Below are positions 1-12,227 of a stretch of DNA of 64,000 nt, piece after piece; the first letter of the stretch is position 1; every line of letters starts with the position of its first letter. Origin of the DNA: Gorsachius magnificus (Eukaryota > Chordata > Aves > Pelecaniformes > Ardeidae). The stretch lies in the NCBI GenBank assembly GCA_034008185.1, contig CM067085.1, forward strand, positions 80,216,275 to 80,280,274, given 5' to 3'. Under the pieces are notes generated by a model, which worked only from the letters and a program-made list of their open reading frames with translations, did not search any database and was not told the origin of the DNA. Both the position numbers and the translations under genes were made by a program.

Positions 1-3000
1 AGCACTCAACTTGCAAAAAAAAAAATATTCCTGCCAAGTAAATTGTCTCCCTGGATATATTCAGAAGCAGAAGTAGCTAACTGATTGATCAAAACACATT
101 GCTCTGGGGTATTTTCTTATGCTAGGGCAAAAGAAACAAATAAGGGATAGAGAAGTTTCACAGGAATCACTAAGGAACAGAATTTTTATGATTTGTAAAA
201 CTAGACAGTTTGAGGAAAAAAATTAAATGTGCAGATATATGCACGTAAGTAAATATTCTGAGTGCATACAGCTTGAAGATTAATGTGCACTGTTCCCAGA
301 ATATTTGAATCGTAAAGAGAGTGGAAAATACTGGCGGACATAATGAACAGATGTAGCTAAAGATCTGGACTTCACAAATCCTTAAGAGGTAACACATTCA
401 GTGTTACTCTTGCCTCTCAGATCACCTGTGTTAGTAACCACATATTTGCATTTTTATATTCCAAGCAGTGGTTTAGCTACAGCTCTGAAAAGGAAAGAGC
501 GGTTTATTTCCGTGATCAAATGGCACTTCGGCGAAAGGTTATGATTTTAATCAACAGCCAATCAGAAAAGCCCCCAGACGCTTCAAAGCCCAGCAAAACC
601 TAAAATACAGCGATGGTGGTTTAATTTCATTTGTTCTCCTCAAACACTTTGTAATGGAACTTTGTGGTATAGCTAAGAGTGAAAGTTCAAAGCTTATCTG
701 TCACGCTAAATGACTGGGACTATCATTACCTAGTACCAAAAGAGTTCGTTGTTGTTTTTTTTAAACAAACATCTAGCATTAATTATGTTTGGTATTAACT
801 GGCCAAGAGGACAGATTAACATTAGACGTTAAATATGATTCCTTACTAAAAATAGGAGTCACAGTCCAGTATCTTTCTAATAGGGCTGCTTTGAAGAGAT
901 CACTTGGTTAAAGTATCTTACTGCCTTCTTTTACTCGTCCCAGATTGTTCTTTCTCTGTTGGTGCAGCAATGGAGCACTTCAGCTCCAGCCACAAGTATC
1001 AAATCTGATCTCCACAAGGAACATGAATGCAGTGCTATTTTCTAGTCATGCATTGTAAGCTCTAAGTGTGACACTGAGGGAGGTAAGTGCTTTTCCTCCC
1101 TTGTGATACCTAACAAATGTGTGATAGATTACTGGGACATTGTATGTTTCCCCTTCATTTTTTATATTTGAAATAACGCAAATTTCAAGTTTTAATGTCT
1201 CTGTTTGTGGGACACCTCCATCGGAAAGCAAATGAAGGGGATTCCCTTCCCAGAGGGCTATTCTTGAAATACAGCATTTGGACTCCTGCAGTCCACAGAA
1301 CAAGTACCGGGGGGGCTGTAAACCATTTTATTTGTCCCTTCTGATGCTGAGTTGCTCCAAGGGTTATGGAAACCTTTGGTGCATCTCAAGGCTCTCATGT
1401 CAGTGAATACCACTGGGCTGTCCTACAGACCACAGCAGGGCCCACAGCGTTAGCAGTCTCCTCCCCGTTCTGTACCCACTCCCAGCAAACACATATTGGC
1501 TCAGAATCCCCCAGGGGCAGTTTTAGTCTATGGTCTTCAGTGGCTGTATTAGAAAAATCTTCTCCAGGCCAATTACAGAGGGGTTTGGATATTTTTCTGC
1601 CGCCTACACTCTTTTAATTGGGTTATTCTCATTATGCACAAAGCGAGACTGAAAATGATAGAGCATTTTCTTTTGCTCTGTGGTTTTCATGGGAGTGGCT
1701 GTACAGAAATTTAGGTACTTCTGTGAACCTTTGGAATCAGTGTGGAAAACAAACAAACACATCATCCAGGATCATCTATAGAGTTACTTCGTTCCATTCC
1801 AGCATGACTCTTTGAAGTGCCAACCTGACATACCTGCCTGCACTGGCCCATTTCTTCAAATACCTAAAGGGAGTCTGTAGAGATGATGGATCCTGACTCT
1901 TCTTGAAGGTGCACAGCGATAGTGGTGAGAGGCAATGGACACTAGTTGCAATATGGGAAAATCCACTCAGATACAAAGGCATTTTTTCACCATGAACTTG
2001 GCCAAACATTGGAACAAGTTGCCTGGAGAGGATGTGGAATCTCCATCCTTGGAGGTATTTAAGACTGGACTGGACAAGACTCAATGCCATTTGATCAGGT
2101 TGTACCTGCTTTGAGCAGGAGCTGGACTACATGACTTCCAGAAGTCCCTTACAACCTAAATTATTCAGTGTTTCTATATTGGTTTTGGGCACCCATTCCT
2201 GAACTTCAAACATGTCAGTTACTTTCAAGATCTAAGCAAATATCAAACATTCTTTCCCTTTTCAGGAAGATGGACATAGGAACAGCTTTAGATTCCACGG
2301 CCGCCCATAGAAAGTTGTGTGACAACAGCATGAAAACAAGGTGACTGTTTCCTCTAATTATCACACCTCTTAGCTGTGTCTGAACACCCCCCAGCATTCA
2401 GATGTTCCCTGCAGAAGGGACAGAAAAGCCTGATCCAAGACAAGAAATGTTATCTTTTCTGAACATGACGGCCAATCACATGGACCCACGTAGCACTGAA
2501 CAAGGTGCTTCCAGTCTTCAGCCGCAGTACCAGGTCAGTTAATGCATTGGTTGGCAACAGTTTTTGGATACCCAGCACTCCGTTCTTGGAACACTTACTG
2601 ATGGGTATCATCCCTTTCAAACGTAAATTGTTTGGCTCTGAGAACTTTAATTTCTCTGTGTTTTCAAAGCATTTAGCATGATAGGACACTGACTGTTGGC
2701 TTGCATTCGTGCAGTATGACTTACAGTCCACTTATTGGTGAATTTTTAAAGGTATTTTAAATTGCAGCTGCTGTAAAACTGCTTCAAGTAGAACTTAGTA
2801 GGCAGATTTGTGCAAGAAAGCTATATTAAAACTCTTTTATAAGTGACTACAAATACATATCTTCCATGTTTAGAAGATAAATTTAGAATGTTTAGAAGAT
2901 GTTTAGACATCTGCAATGTTTAGAAGACAAAAAACCAGAAAATTTCTTGATTAATATTGTTTAGAACAGGTTGAGGGCAGAGAATAATCAATATATGATA

Positions 3001-6000
3001 TAAGCAGAAAAAAGTACATTCAACTGTTTTATTCAGAAAAAAAAGGGGGGGAATAAAAGGGGGAAAAGTTTATTCATAGGGGAAGAACAGTTGAGCAAAC
3101 TGTTTAAAAAGTAATTTTTAAGATGCAGGGTCCCTTCAATAGAATTACAAAAATATAGTAGATCAAATTCCCACAGCTTAAAGCCATATCAAATGCTTAA
3201 GGATCAACAGATCTTCCAAAATTATGTGACAACTATTATGGAAATACTGACACATTTACCATGTCTGTGCATGTCGGAAGTTTTATTTACAGCCATTTGT
3301 ACTCAGCAGATTCAGTAAATCGTAGCTGAGTGAGATTTTGTGAGCACTGACACAAGCATATATTGTATTGATTTCTTTTGAAATTACTCAGTAAAAAAAA
3401 ACCCACTTATTTTACAGTCTAGGAACCAACCAGCCCGAGAAAGAGTAATGCAGACTGAGTTACTTCTCCCTGAATTATTAGAGTGCTTACATAAGTCAGG
3501 TTCCTTGAATTTAACACTAAAAAAAATTCAGTGGTTGCCTCAGTCCTAATTACATCTTTCTAAACATCTTCTTTTTCCTCTGGAATTAGTAATTTTCTCT
3601 ATCTCCATATACCTTTCTGGTATACTGTGTTGTTCCTGAAGGAAGCAAGCATGCCTTCGTGTGATCTCACACTAGGGCGTATCGGGAATAACTTTCTCGA
3701 AGTCAATAGAGTTAAGCCAAAGGGAAATTGCTGTAAGTGTACTTACACTAAAAACTATGTTTGTGCTGCTCCTGCTGCTGCTACAAATGACTTTCAGTCT
3801 GCAATTCCCCTCACGCAGGAACGTACAAACTGTTGCAGAGGATAAGTCTAAGGATCCATCTAGAAGGGTATCTAAGAAGGTGACTCAAAAAAAGTAATAA
3901 ACCAGGGCAAGAACATAGTGACTGGGGGAAGGGAGGAGACAGACACGGAGACTGCAACTTCCCTGCACCAGAAGTGCTGCCTTTGTATCTAATAGCTTTT
4001 CATGGATTTTTCATCAATTAGTTTATCCACTTAGCCTTTTAAACTTGGGTAAACTTTGTGCACGCGCAGTGTCCTGAGGTGGGGAGCTCCATAGCTTAGC
4101 CACATGCTGCGTGAGGAATTCCCAAAGCAGAACCAAGGCAAATGTTTAAGCCCAAAGCGGAATTTCAGCATCTTACCTGTGGAGTGCTGCGCCTTATTCT
4201 GTAAGAAGCAGTCCAGCTAAGTAAAGCCTTACTTCTCTGAAGCAAGTGGCTCATATTTCATGAGACTAGAATCTTATTACATCATTTCACTGTGTGTAGA
4301 GAGGAGATACAGTGACACCCAGACTCAACAGGTTTTATACAATTAAATTTCACTTTTGTAGAATTTAGATGTCTAACATTTGAAGGTTCACAAGAGACAC
4401 ACCAGGTACTTAGTCCTCAGCTTCCTACGTTCTGCTCCTACGCGAGCCAACAAGAACCACCGCCTGAAACTCAGTACATTTTTATTTCTTCCACCTGTTT
4501 CAGACTCGTTAGCTAGGCATGCTTGCATCTAAATCCTTGAGGACCTTGATCCAGAAAGCGTCTTTATCCCAAGGTCAGCACAATGCACAGCATTTAGATT
4601 ATTTCTGCATGAAACGAAACTGTCAGCAAAGGAGATGATCTAGTTCTTCGTGCTTTATATGTAATGCTTAGCTACACTGCCAGGAAGTGGGAAAATTACT
4701 TTAGACTGTCTTCTGCCATTCCCCGCGCCTCCTGTAGAAGGCTTGGGCCACCAAGTAAGGAATAAAGGCGTCAAGAGAGACCAAAAACTACAGGCAGGAG
4801 AGGACAGGGGCGTATTCCCATGAAAAGGGCAGTCTCCTACCGAAGAGAAATCCTGAATTCCTGTCTCTCTGGGCTGCTTCAAGCACTGCTCCATTCCGTT
4901 GTCATTCCGTTCAGCATTTCCCTATAGTGGATGCCTTTTGGGATACCACACAGTGAAGTAAACTTGGATACCGTAACCAAACTGTAATGTCCACTCTTGG
5001 AGCTGGGTGCCTAACCTGAAGGCCAAGGCGCTTTGTGGATCTGGACCTGAGGATGGTTAACAGGTGTAGAGCTATACACGGTCATCCTTCAGAAAGACAA
5101 ATCCATTTATATAATTGACAGGGGATAAAATAAGTCCATGTAAGAACAGTCGGGAAGGAAAAGGAAGGTGTATTCCCTTGGAGCGGGAGGCTGGTTTATT
5201 TTTCACAAAATGGAAGAGCTGTTAGAGATTTGTGCTTTCACAGTGAATTCTGGCTCTTGAAAGCCTGTGAAAGCTGTCCAGCTTTTACTAGCATGACATC
5301 TTCCAGGAGGATACACAAGATGGGAAAGGAACCTGCACGAGCTAATACTGACTCAGTGGGTATTTACTTACACTGGCTAACACGGAGCCGCCCATTGCCA
5401 ATTTCCCAGGCATACTGAGGAGTCACATCATTCCCCGAGTATCGCTGTCACTATGAAGCAGACTGGAGCGGCTCCAGCTGAGAACCTAAGCCAGCTTTCA
5501 CTCAACACTAAGTAGACATCAGGTTTTTCAACACCACTGCGTAGCCTTTTCCATGTGCAAGAGAATATTCATTGCCTCGGGGCTTGAGCTTATGGTGACT
5601 ATTTTCTGCAGTGACAATATTCAGGTAGAAGAAGTTTATAAATTCTTTGTGAAATCGCCATTGTTTCTTTGCATCAGCACTGTAATTTGCAATGTTGAAC
5701 TTCAGTATCTATAGTTCCATTACTACTCTTCGTGGATCATTTGGTGGGTGGATGTCAAAATGGACATCCAGCGTATGCTTCTGACATGGAACCGAAGGGA
5801 CTAAAGAGAGAATTTTTCCTTTTTTTTTTTTACCTAGAGGAATGAAGGATGGGTCTGTTCTCTTTTGACCAGGCAGGAAGACCGGAAGCCCTGGGAAGTT
5901 CAGAGCCCTTATACTGACAGGTGAACTCACAAGATTTGTATTAATTTTTTCAAATATACTTCAAAGACGACCGTTATTTTTTCTAAAATAAGACTTTTGA

Positions 6001-7660
6001 TTTCAAATGTAGCTTTCAGATTCTGAGTAGCCCCAGGTACTTCCTGCCAAGTAATGCTTTATTATCATATTTTCCTATATAAAAATTAAAAGTTTCTCTC
6101 TCAAGCTCCATAGAGAAGAAGGACAAATTGCTGTCTTTTAAGTGAAGCAGCACAAGTGAGTGTAGAAAGTGCTGGTGAGTGTGTGGAGAAGTGGTGAGGG
6201 AAGAGATAGGGAGAATGTTTTTCCCTATCATCTCATATTTTTCTGTGATAATAATCTTATGTGTTACTTGTGAAAACGGGGCAGATGCTTTCAAATAGCA
6301 GGGCAATTTTCAGCAGTGTCCCTTTAAATGGCTGTTCAAATATCTCGTATGTAGCCTTGTCTTCTTCAGGCAACTCTTGGAGGATACAGAATCTTAAAAT
6401 CCTCTGCAGTCCTGCTTTTGGCACTTGCTCTCAGTGCTCTTACTTGATGAGGCTTTGGGCAGCATAGCTCTGAGTGGGAGAAACCTTTGTAACAGGAGCT
6501 GTGACATCTCAGCAATGCCAGCAAGGCAGCAGTCACCCCCCTCGCATTCAGGGGGTTTTCATCAGTCAGAAGGGGGAGAAACTTTAAATGCCAGCGAGGG
6601 GGGCCAGTACATTATTGCTTTTAGACTGTACCGCATATGTCAGTTCAATCTATCCTCAGGGAGTGAAGACTCCAAAACACTTTTGGTTATCACTGCTCAC
6701 AAAAGGCACTTCCCAACCAAACCAGTTAAGGAAGCAAAAGTACAACTGCGGCTTTTAGGATGCCCATTTTCTACAGTATGAGTGTCTTTGTTCAAGTATC
6801 CTTCCTCTAGGACGTCAGAGCACCGTACTATTTTCTTTATATGAAATGCTTTTGAAGACCTAAACCTGTCACATGGAAAGACAGGGTAGAATTCATTAGC
6901 CTAACCTCAGAGCTCTCCGCTACAGGCGTTTACATCTGAGCATAGACACTCTTTGTATGGGAAGGAGAAAAGCAGGCACTTTTAGGATAAACTATATCAT
7001 AAGCTCTGAAACCCATCTAAGGTCAGAAGAGTTGTTCTGTAATCAGTTTGGAGAAATGAGCACTCCTAGAGAATATCAATTACCTAGCTACAAGTCTCTG
7101 TCATAAATCTCTACGTGTTTGGAGGTGAATCTCCTCAAATTATCGGGTGCAGTACTTTCATGTATGCACATATTTCTTTAAACTGTAGTTGTTCTTGCTA
7201 AGCTTCTCCTGAGCTATTAGCGATAAAAAAGCAGAGGTGAAATGAGAATCATACCAATACCTGAAGGAAACAAGACCTATTGCAGCGTTGCTACAGAATT
7301 AGAAATGTAGAGGCAGCCGTCGAGACATAGGTCTAGGAGTACAGCAACCTGACTTCGCTATCGCTCCCGGTACACACGTCTCATCAGCAGAGGGAAACCA
7401 CTCAGCCACCCTGGTTTCTTTGCTGTCCGTCCATTAGGTCCAGCATATTTTGGCTTAATTAGGTGGTTGCTGATAATTCTTGGTACTAAGTTTGAACACA
7501 GCCAATACAAAATAAAGGCGTTAAAGGTATTTCCAAAGCTGGATCTGCCTTTCACTGGCTTCTTAATAGTCACTTTAATACAACGTTGCCTATTTTTTAA
7601 GTGTTTCTCTCTTTAGCTGGCTGAGGAAGACTCTCATAAAGAAAAGGAAGGGAATTAGCA
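1..7660. other. Intergenic DNA upstream of GCLM; no gene seen
   Basis: No open frame here resembles a known protein, and the short frames lack paired splice sites and conserved motifs. In other vertebrates the neighbour on this side is ABCA4, but no ABC-transporter motif (Walker A, LSGGQ) is readable, so that gene must end before the window. The only interpretable element is one old CR1 fragment, listed separately. The rest is AT-rich unique-looking sequence. Confidence 0.6.
1880..2190 (+). repeat. Old CR1 LINE 3' fragment
   Basis: The stretch follows the usual CR1 3' order: frames for 'ggaacaagttgcctggaga', a 'gtggaatctccatccttgg' segment, then 'gatttaagactggactggac', with decayed spacing. 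It is diverged and lacks a clean ATTCTGTGA end, so it is older than the copies near 31 and 37 kb. The limits are approximate. Confidence 0.65.
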
Positions 7661-7666
7661 CTCACA

Positions 7667-7880
7667 ATCATAGAATCCTTTAGGTTGGAAATGACCTTTA
7701 AGATCATCAAGCCCAACCGTTCCCCTACCCCTGCCATCCCACCCCCAAACCCTGGCCCTCAGCACCGCCTCTGCCCGGCTTTTAAATCCCCCCAGGGGTG
7801 GGGACTCGACCCCTTCCCTGGGCAGCCCCTTCCAGGGCTTGACAACCTTTCCAGTCAGTCTGATGTTCTTGCCCGTCTTT
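7667..7880 (-). repeat. CR1 LINE 3' end, minus orientation
   Basis: It begins on the + strand with the reverse complement of the CR1 terminus (aatcatagaatcctttaggt). It continues with the typical 'ttggaaatgacctttaagat' and 'cccaacc' blocks, then degenerates near 7.88 kb. It is 5' truncated, as most CR1 copies are. Confidence 0.8.
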
Positions 7881-7899
7881 TTGTAGGTCTGTTCACCAA

Positions 7900-9400
7900 A
7901 GAGTAATTTTATTCGTGGGTAAGGGAGAGGACCTTCCTACATACTCAGGAACCCATGAAACTGACTGTGTACTAAGCACGATCAAATGCACAAACTCAAC
8001 AAAACAGGATGAAATATTCCACCAATAAACCTCTACTAAACTTGTAACAGTCATATTTTGAAAAAATTCAGGCAGCGACAGTTTGGCGATTGTAAAGTGC
8101 TTCATGATTCTTATAAGGAAGCACCACAGAAGAGCAATAAAGGGTGAATGGTTTAGAGATGTACAGGGAAAAGTACAGAACCATTCAGGACCTCAAATGG
8201 GGAATGCTAACGTTTGTAACACCAGTAGAGACTTCTACCACTGCCCCCCCAGAAGCACTGGGAGAGGTGGCACACTTCCCTTCTCTCTTTTGATAGCTCA
8301 GTTTTGAATGCGTGGTGGGGAAATGCAACCCAGAATGCAAGTTCATTGACTTTGTAACAGAAAGCCAAGGGGAGAACAGTGCAGAAAGTGACAGGCAGCA
8401 GCACTGCTCAGCGCTCTTTGTCCCCATCCTACACCCCGAGGCAGCTCAGACACACGCTGGATGAGCTAGGGAAATCTGTTTCCACCCATTATCTGCTGTA
8501 CAGAGAAAAGGACTAAGACACGCACGGCTGACATGTAAATTCATGAGGCATTCTGAGTTTGGATTAGTGTTGCTTAGACACAGGATCTTGATTTAGGACT
8601 CTGCTGCTATTGTTCTGCCTAGCAAGATGGAGCAGGTCATTCCACTTCCTTGTGTCTCTCGCCTGTAAAGTCAGGTAACATTAATGATGTCTGTGCTTTT
8701 GAGGTCTTCTAGTAACAAATTCTATTTGCAAGTTCAGTACGGCTAAGGCAGAAGAGCAAACCTGCAGACCAGACAATGACTGACGACGTTTGGGAAGGTA
8801 ATACATGTGTGCCTGCTCCTGAGTTTGGATCTCGCACGAGTTTGGGACATGGGTACAAAAGCAGGAGGCGGTGAAAAGTTTGGTTGTTTTTCCTAAAAAA
8901 CAGGGAAGTCACCATGGCAGGGGAAAAGGCACAGTGCAGGTGCCTGCCTCGGGCCCTCAAGAGCTAGAGGTGGCTTATTTTCCTGAATTATTAGTGGCGT
9001 CCAAAACGCTTTTATAGCTTTGAAAAGCAAAATCTGAACTCTTAGGTCCCGGTAAGCAACTAGAGGAGCAGCTGCTTTCCAGGTTGTTTTAGACCCCTTT
9101 AATGTTCTAATAACAATTGGTTTGTATTTTGCAAGGGGAGAGGAATTGCATGCATTTTCAGGCGAGTCGTGCTGGAGAAACCCAAGCGCAGAAACACATT
9201 GGGGATTGCTGCCATTTAGCTCGTACCGACCTGTTTCTGTAATACAAGCCGCTCTCAAGAATTTTTCTATTAGCCAGCCTAATTCTAGCAAAGAGTTGGT
9301 GCGGCTGTTTGTGTAAATTGACGAGATTATCTCACCCTTCACACTCCCCAGGTGCACGTTACCCTGCGCTTTCTGAGCTGACTGTAGTGAACTCCGTCTG
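7900..9400. other. Intergenic stretch, no gene seen
   Basis: A 154-codon minus-strand frame (8893-9357) was inspected and matches nothing I recognise. There are no convincing exon boundaries. A possible ancient SINE near 8.6 kb is listed separately. Confidence 0.5.
8580..8700 (+). repeat. Possible ancient MIR-like SINE remnant
   Basis: The run 'ggagcaggtcattccacttcc' to 'cgcctgtaaagtcaggtaac' follows the order of the MIR 3' core (gggcaagtcacttaacctc, then tcatctgtaaaatg and a short A/T-rich tail). The match is by eye and heavily decayed. Confidence 0.35.
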
Positions 9401-9419
9401 GCTGGTTTTTTATTTCCCC

Positions 9420-10135
9420 GGCAAGGCAGGGGCCCGGCGGAGCCTGCCCCGAGGGGAGCCGGGCTGGGAGCCGTCCTCCCGCCCAGGGCACCGACTCCCT
9501 CGCCGGCTCCGTGCCGCCGCGCCGCAGCGGGCTGGCGACGGGGTCTTCCGAGAAGTTGGGGCCAGAAGGTGCCGAGAACATTCCCCGCTCTCGCTCCTTC
9601 GGCACGGCTGGGATGCGCCGCCGGAGCCAGCCCAGCAGGCTGACCGCGGCACTACCCCCGGGAGGACCCGCGGGGAGCCCGGAGCCCTCGGTCCGGCGCC
9701 TCCGCCGGCGGCCCAGAGCCCGCCCGCAGCCGGGGGACAGCCCCCTCCTTCTGGTCCGGGGACCAGCGGGGAGGCGGGGGGAGGAGCGGCGGGGGGGCCG
9801 GGGGGGGGGGGGGGGGGCCGCTTCTGCCCGCTCGCCCCCAGGAGCGCCGGGGCGGGTGTCCGTCCCCCCCCCCCCCGCCCCGGCGCCCTCCGCCCGGCTC
9901 CAGCGGCGGCAGCGGCGGCCCGGGGGGGGGGTGGGGGCGGCGCCCGGACCCCCCGCCCCGCCCCGCGCCCCGGCTGCTCGCCCGCCGGGCGGCAAAGCCA
10001 GCGGCGGCACGGCGGGGTGGCGAGCGCCCGCCCGCGCCCCCCGGGAGGCAACTCCCGCCGCTCCCGGGGTCCAGAAACCGGGAGAGAAGAGCGGGAGTCA
10101 CCGGGCGCCCGGAGCGAGGGTTCAGCGGCTCTCCA
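9420..10135. promoter_or_regulatory. Unassigned CpG island about 2 kb upstream of GCLM
   Basis: About 700 bp of very high G+C with dense CpG, several G tracts and C tracts (a run of about 19 G near 9800; C tracts near 9865; G tracts near 9922) and GC-box-like GGCGGG elements. Base composition changes sharply at both edges, and it ends in AT-rich sequence with T runs near 10.2 kb. It is separated from the GCLM island by about 1.7 kb of ordinary sequence and a CR1 insertion. The long frames through it run in several phases at once, which is a composition effect and not coding. It could be the promoter of an unannotated (perhaps noncoding) transcript, a distal GCLM element, or an alternative first exon. 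Confidence 0.6.
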
Positions 10136-10139
10136 TGCA

Positions 10140-11340
10140 AAGGGAAATCTGCTTTTCCTGGAACGCTGCAGAATTACTGCAGGAGATCAATCGCATTTCG
10201 GTGTTTTTTTTTTTGTTTTTTTTTTTAACAGATCTGAAGTAGCCTAATGAGATACCCTGCAAAAATTCAGCTGACCGCAAGCTAGAAAACATCCTCCTTT
10301 CTTCCTCTGGCAGCTTCAGGGCTGACCGGACGGGCAACACCACCCTGCCGAGATCCCCTCTCCTCCCAGGACGTGCTCCTGGTGCTGCTGAGAACGGCAC
10401 GCGTGGCAGAAAGCGGTACAGGGGCTGCTGCTGCTTTTCCTCCCACCAGCCTTCATTACGCGACAGCCTTTTTCTAGGGCTAAGTTGAATAAGTATCAGA
10501 AAATTCCACAACACCGTAAAGGAACATTGGCTTTTATGTCCATCGGACAGGAAGATTCACACTATGCACTGCTTGGAAACCTTCTGCAGTCCCCAAATGT
10601 AGCCCGCTTTGATGGAACTGTAACCATCAAAGCTGCTTAGGTGAAATATCAAAGAATAAATGCCACCAAAAGGCCTCTGCTGGAAAGCCAGGCGGCCGAT
10701 CCCAGCAGGGCAGAATTCACCACCCGTGTAAATGTGAGCAAAGCCGTGAAGGGGCAGGGAGGCGCACGCTCCTTCCCAGGCCCATGACGAGCTGCGTGGT
10801 TAATTTTTGGGCCAGGTTAGGCCTTCCGGATTTTTACGTTAAAGAAAATGACTCCTTTTCCAAGCAAGCTGCCGTTTCTTTCAGTGCGTTTCACTTCCAG
10901 ATGCTCTGTGTTCATACAAGGAGGAAAACATTTCGAATACACGCAAGTAACCCAATACAGAAAAGTTGCCAGAACACCAACACAGCGAACGCTTAAGCGA
11001 ACCTTCCGTACCAGAAAGCGACCGGGCAGCGCTTCAGGCCGACAGAAGTTAGGCAAACGGGTTCTCCGTATGAGCGCAACACGCAGCCCGGGGAAGGAAA
11101 ACCTGTTAGAAACACAGCTCACGTTCCCACGCCGACTGCAAAGTTACACTTTGTGGCTTACTGTTCCCTTTAACTGTAGCTACGAACACACAAGACAGGG
11201 GAAAAGCCCTCCTGCCCCCGCCTTGGCTCTCCCCTGCAGAACGACTTCAACCTTCGGAGGGCGGCTTTCCAGAAGCCACCTGGCATGAAAATAATATCCC
11301 CCGAGCGTAATCGGTGGGGTCTGCCCCAGCGCGTCTCTGC
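10140..11340. other. Spacer between two CpG islands, no gene seen
   Basis: The sequence returns to ordinary composition. No recognisable coding segment, repeat or RNA gene could be supported. Confidence 0.5.
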
Positions 11341-11345
11341 AGACA

Positions 11346-11622
11346 TAGAATCATAGAATCACAGAATGTTTTGGGTGGGAAGGGACCCCCAGAGGTCCCC
11401 CAGCCCAACCCCCCTGCAGGAGCAGGGACACCTTGAACCACATCAGGTTGCTCACAGCCCCGGCCAACCTGGCCTGGGATGTTCCCAGGGATGGGGCCTC
11501 CACCCCCTCTCGGGGCAACCCCTGCCAGGGTTTCACCACCCTCACTGGAAAGAATTTCTGCCTTAGATCCAGCCTAACCCTCCCCTGGTTTAGTTTAAAG
11601 CCATACCCCCTTGTCCTGTCAC
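11346..11622 (-). repeat. Young CR1 LINE 3' end, minus orientation
   Basis: It opens with the doubled reverse-complement terminus (catagaatcatagaatcac), followed by 'ttttgggtgggaagggaccc' and the segment also present at 31.3 and 37.7 kb. The three copies look nearly identical by eye, so they belong to the same young subfamily. It stops at 'ccttgtcctgtcacc', just before the GCLM CpG island. Confidence 0.9.
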
Positions 11623-12156
11623 CAGCCGGTGTGACTCCGGAGCCGCACCCTGACAGCAGGGCTGGCTTTCACCAACGCAGACCCACACTGAACAAGCGCC
11701 CGGTTGCCTCCCTGGGGCTTGCCTCCCTGTGCCCGGCCAGCACCACGCGTTACTTCAAAGCCTGTAATCCAGAGGGCGTCGCCAGTTCCCCCAGGCCGCG
11801 AAGCAACCGGCGCTTGTGCGGGAACGGCCCCGGGCCCACCGGAGTGACCGACGGCCCGGAGCCCCGGCCGGCCCGGCAAGGCGGCTCGGGGCGGGCTCCC
11901 CTCCCGCCGCCGGGGGCCGATCCGCGGGCCGCTCCCGCCCCCGCGTACCCCCGCGCCCCGGGCGCGGGGGGGGGCACGCAGGCGCGCGGGTGAGCGAGGC
12001 GGCGCCGGCAGGGCACGCGCTGCTTCCCGCGCTGGGCCCGCCCCGCCGCCCATTGTCCTCGCGCCATGTGACCGGGGACGGTTACAAAGCACCGCCGCGC
12101 GCGCCTGTGTGTGTATCCCGCGCTCCCCCCCCCCCCGTCCCCTCCGCCGCTCTTTG

Positions 12157-12166
12157 TGCTGAGTCA
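12157..12166 (-). promoter_or_regulatory. Antioxidant response element (NRF2/small-MAF site)
   Basis: The + strand reads TGCTGAGTCA, so the minus strand is TGACTCAGCA. This is an exact match to the ARE core TGACnnnGC and to the extended NF-E2/MARE form with an embedded AP-1 site. It lies 61 bp upstream of the GCLM start codon, inside the CpG island. GCLM is an established NRF2 target in mammals, so the position makes functional sense. Occupancy is inferred. Confidence 0.8.
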
Positions 12167-12227
12167 CGGCGCTGCCCGGTGCCGCGGGGAGCCCGGCCGC
12201 CGCCGCCGCCGTGCCCGGCTTTTCCCC

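Noticed and set aside
8893..9357. 154-codon minus-strand frame next to the unassigned CpG island
   Set aside because: No resemblance to a known protein, no conserved motif and no splice structure. A frame of this length can occur by chance. It could still lie within a noncoding transcript.
9309..10247. Long overlapping frames on both strands (up to 312 codons) across a CpG island
   Set aside because: They are open in several phases at once because the region is nearly stop-free G+C. They are Pro/Gly/Arg/Ala-rich with no domain and no splice support.
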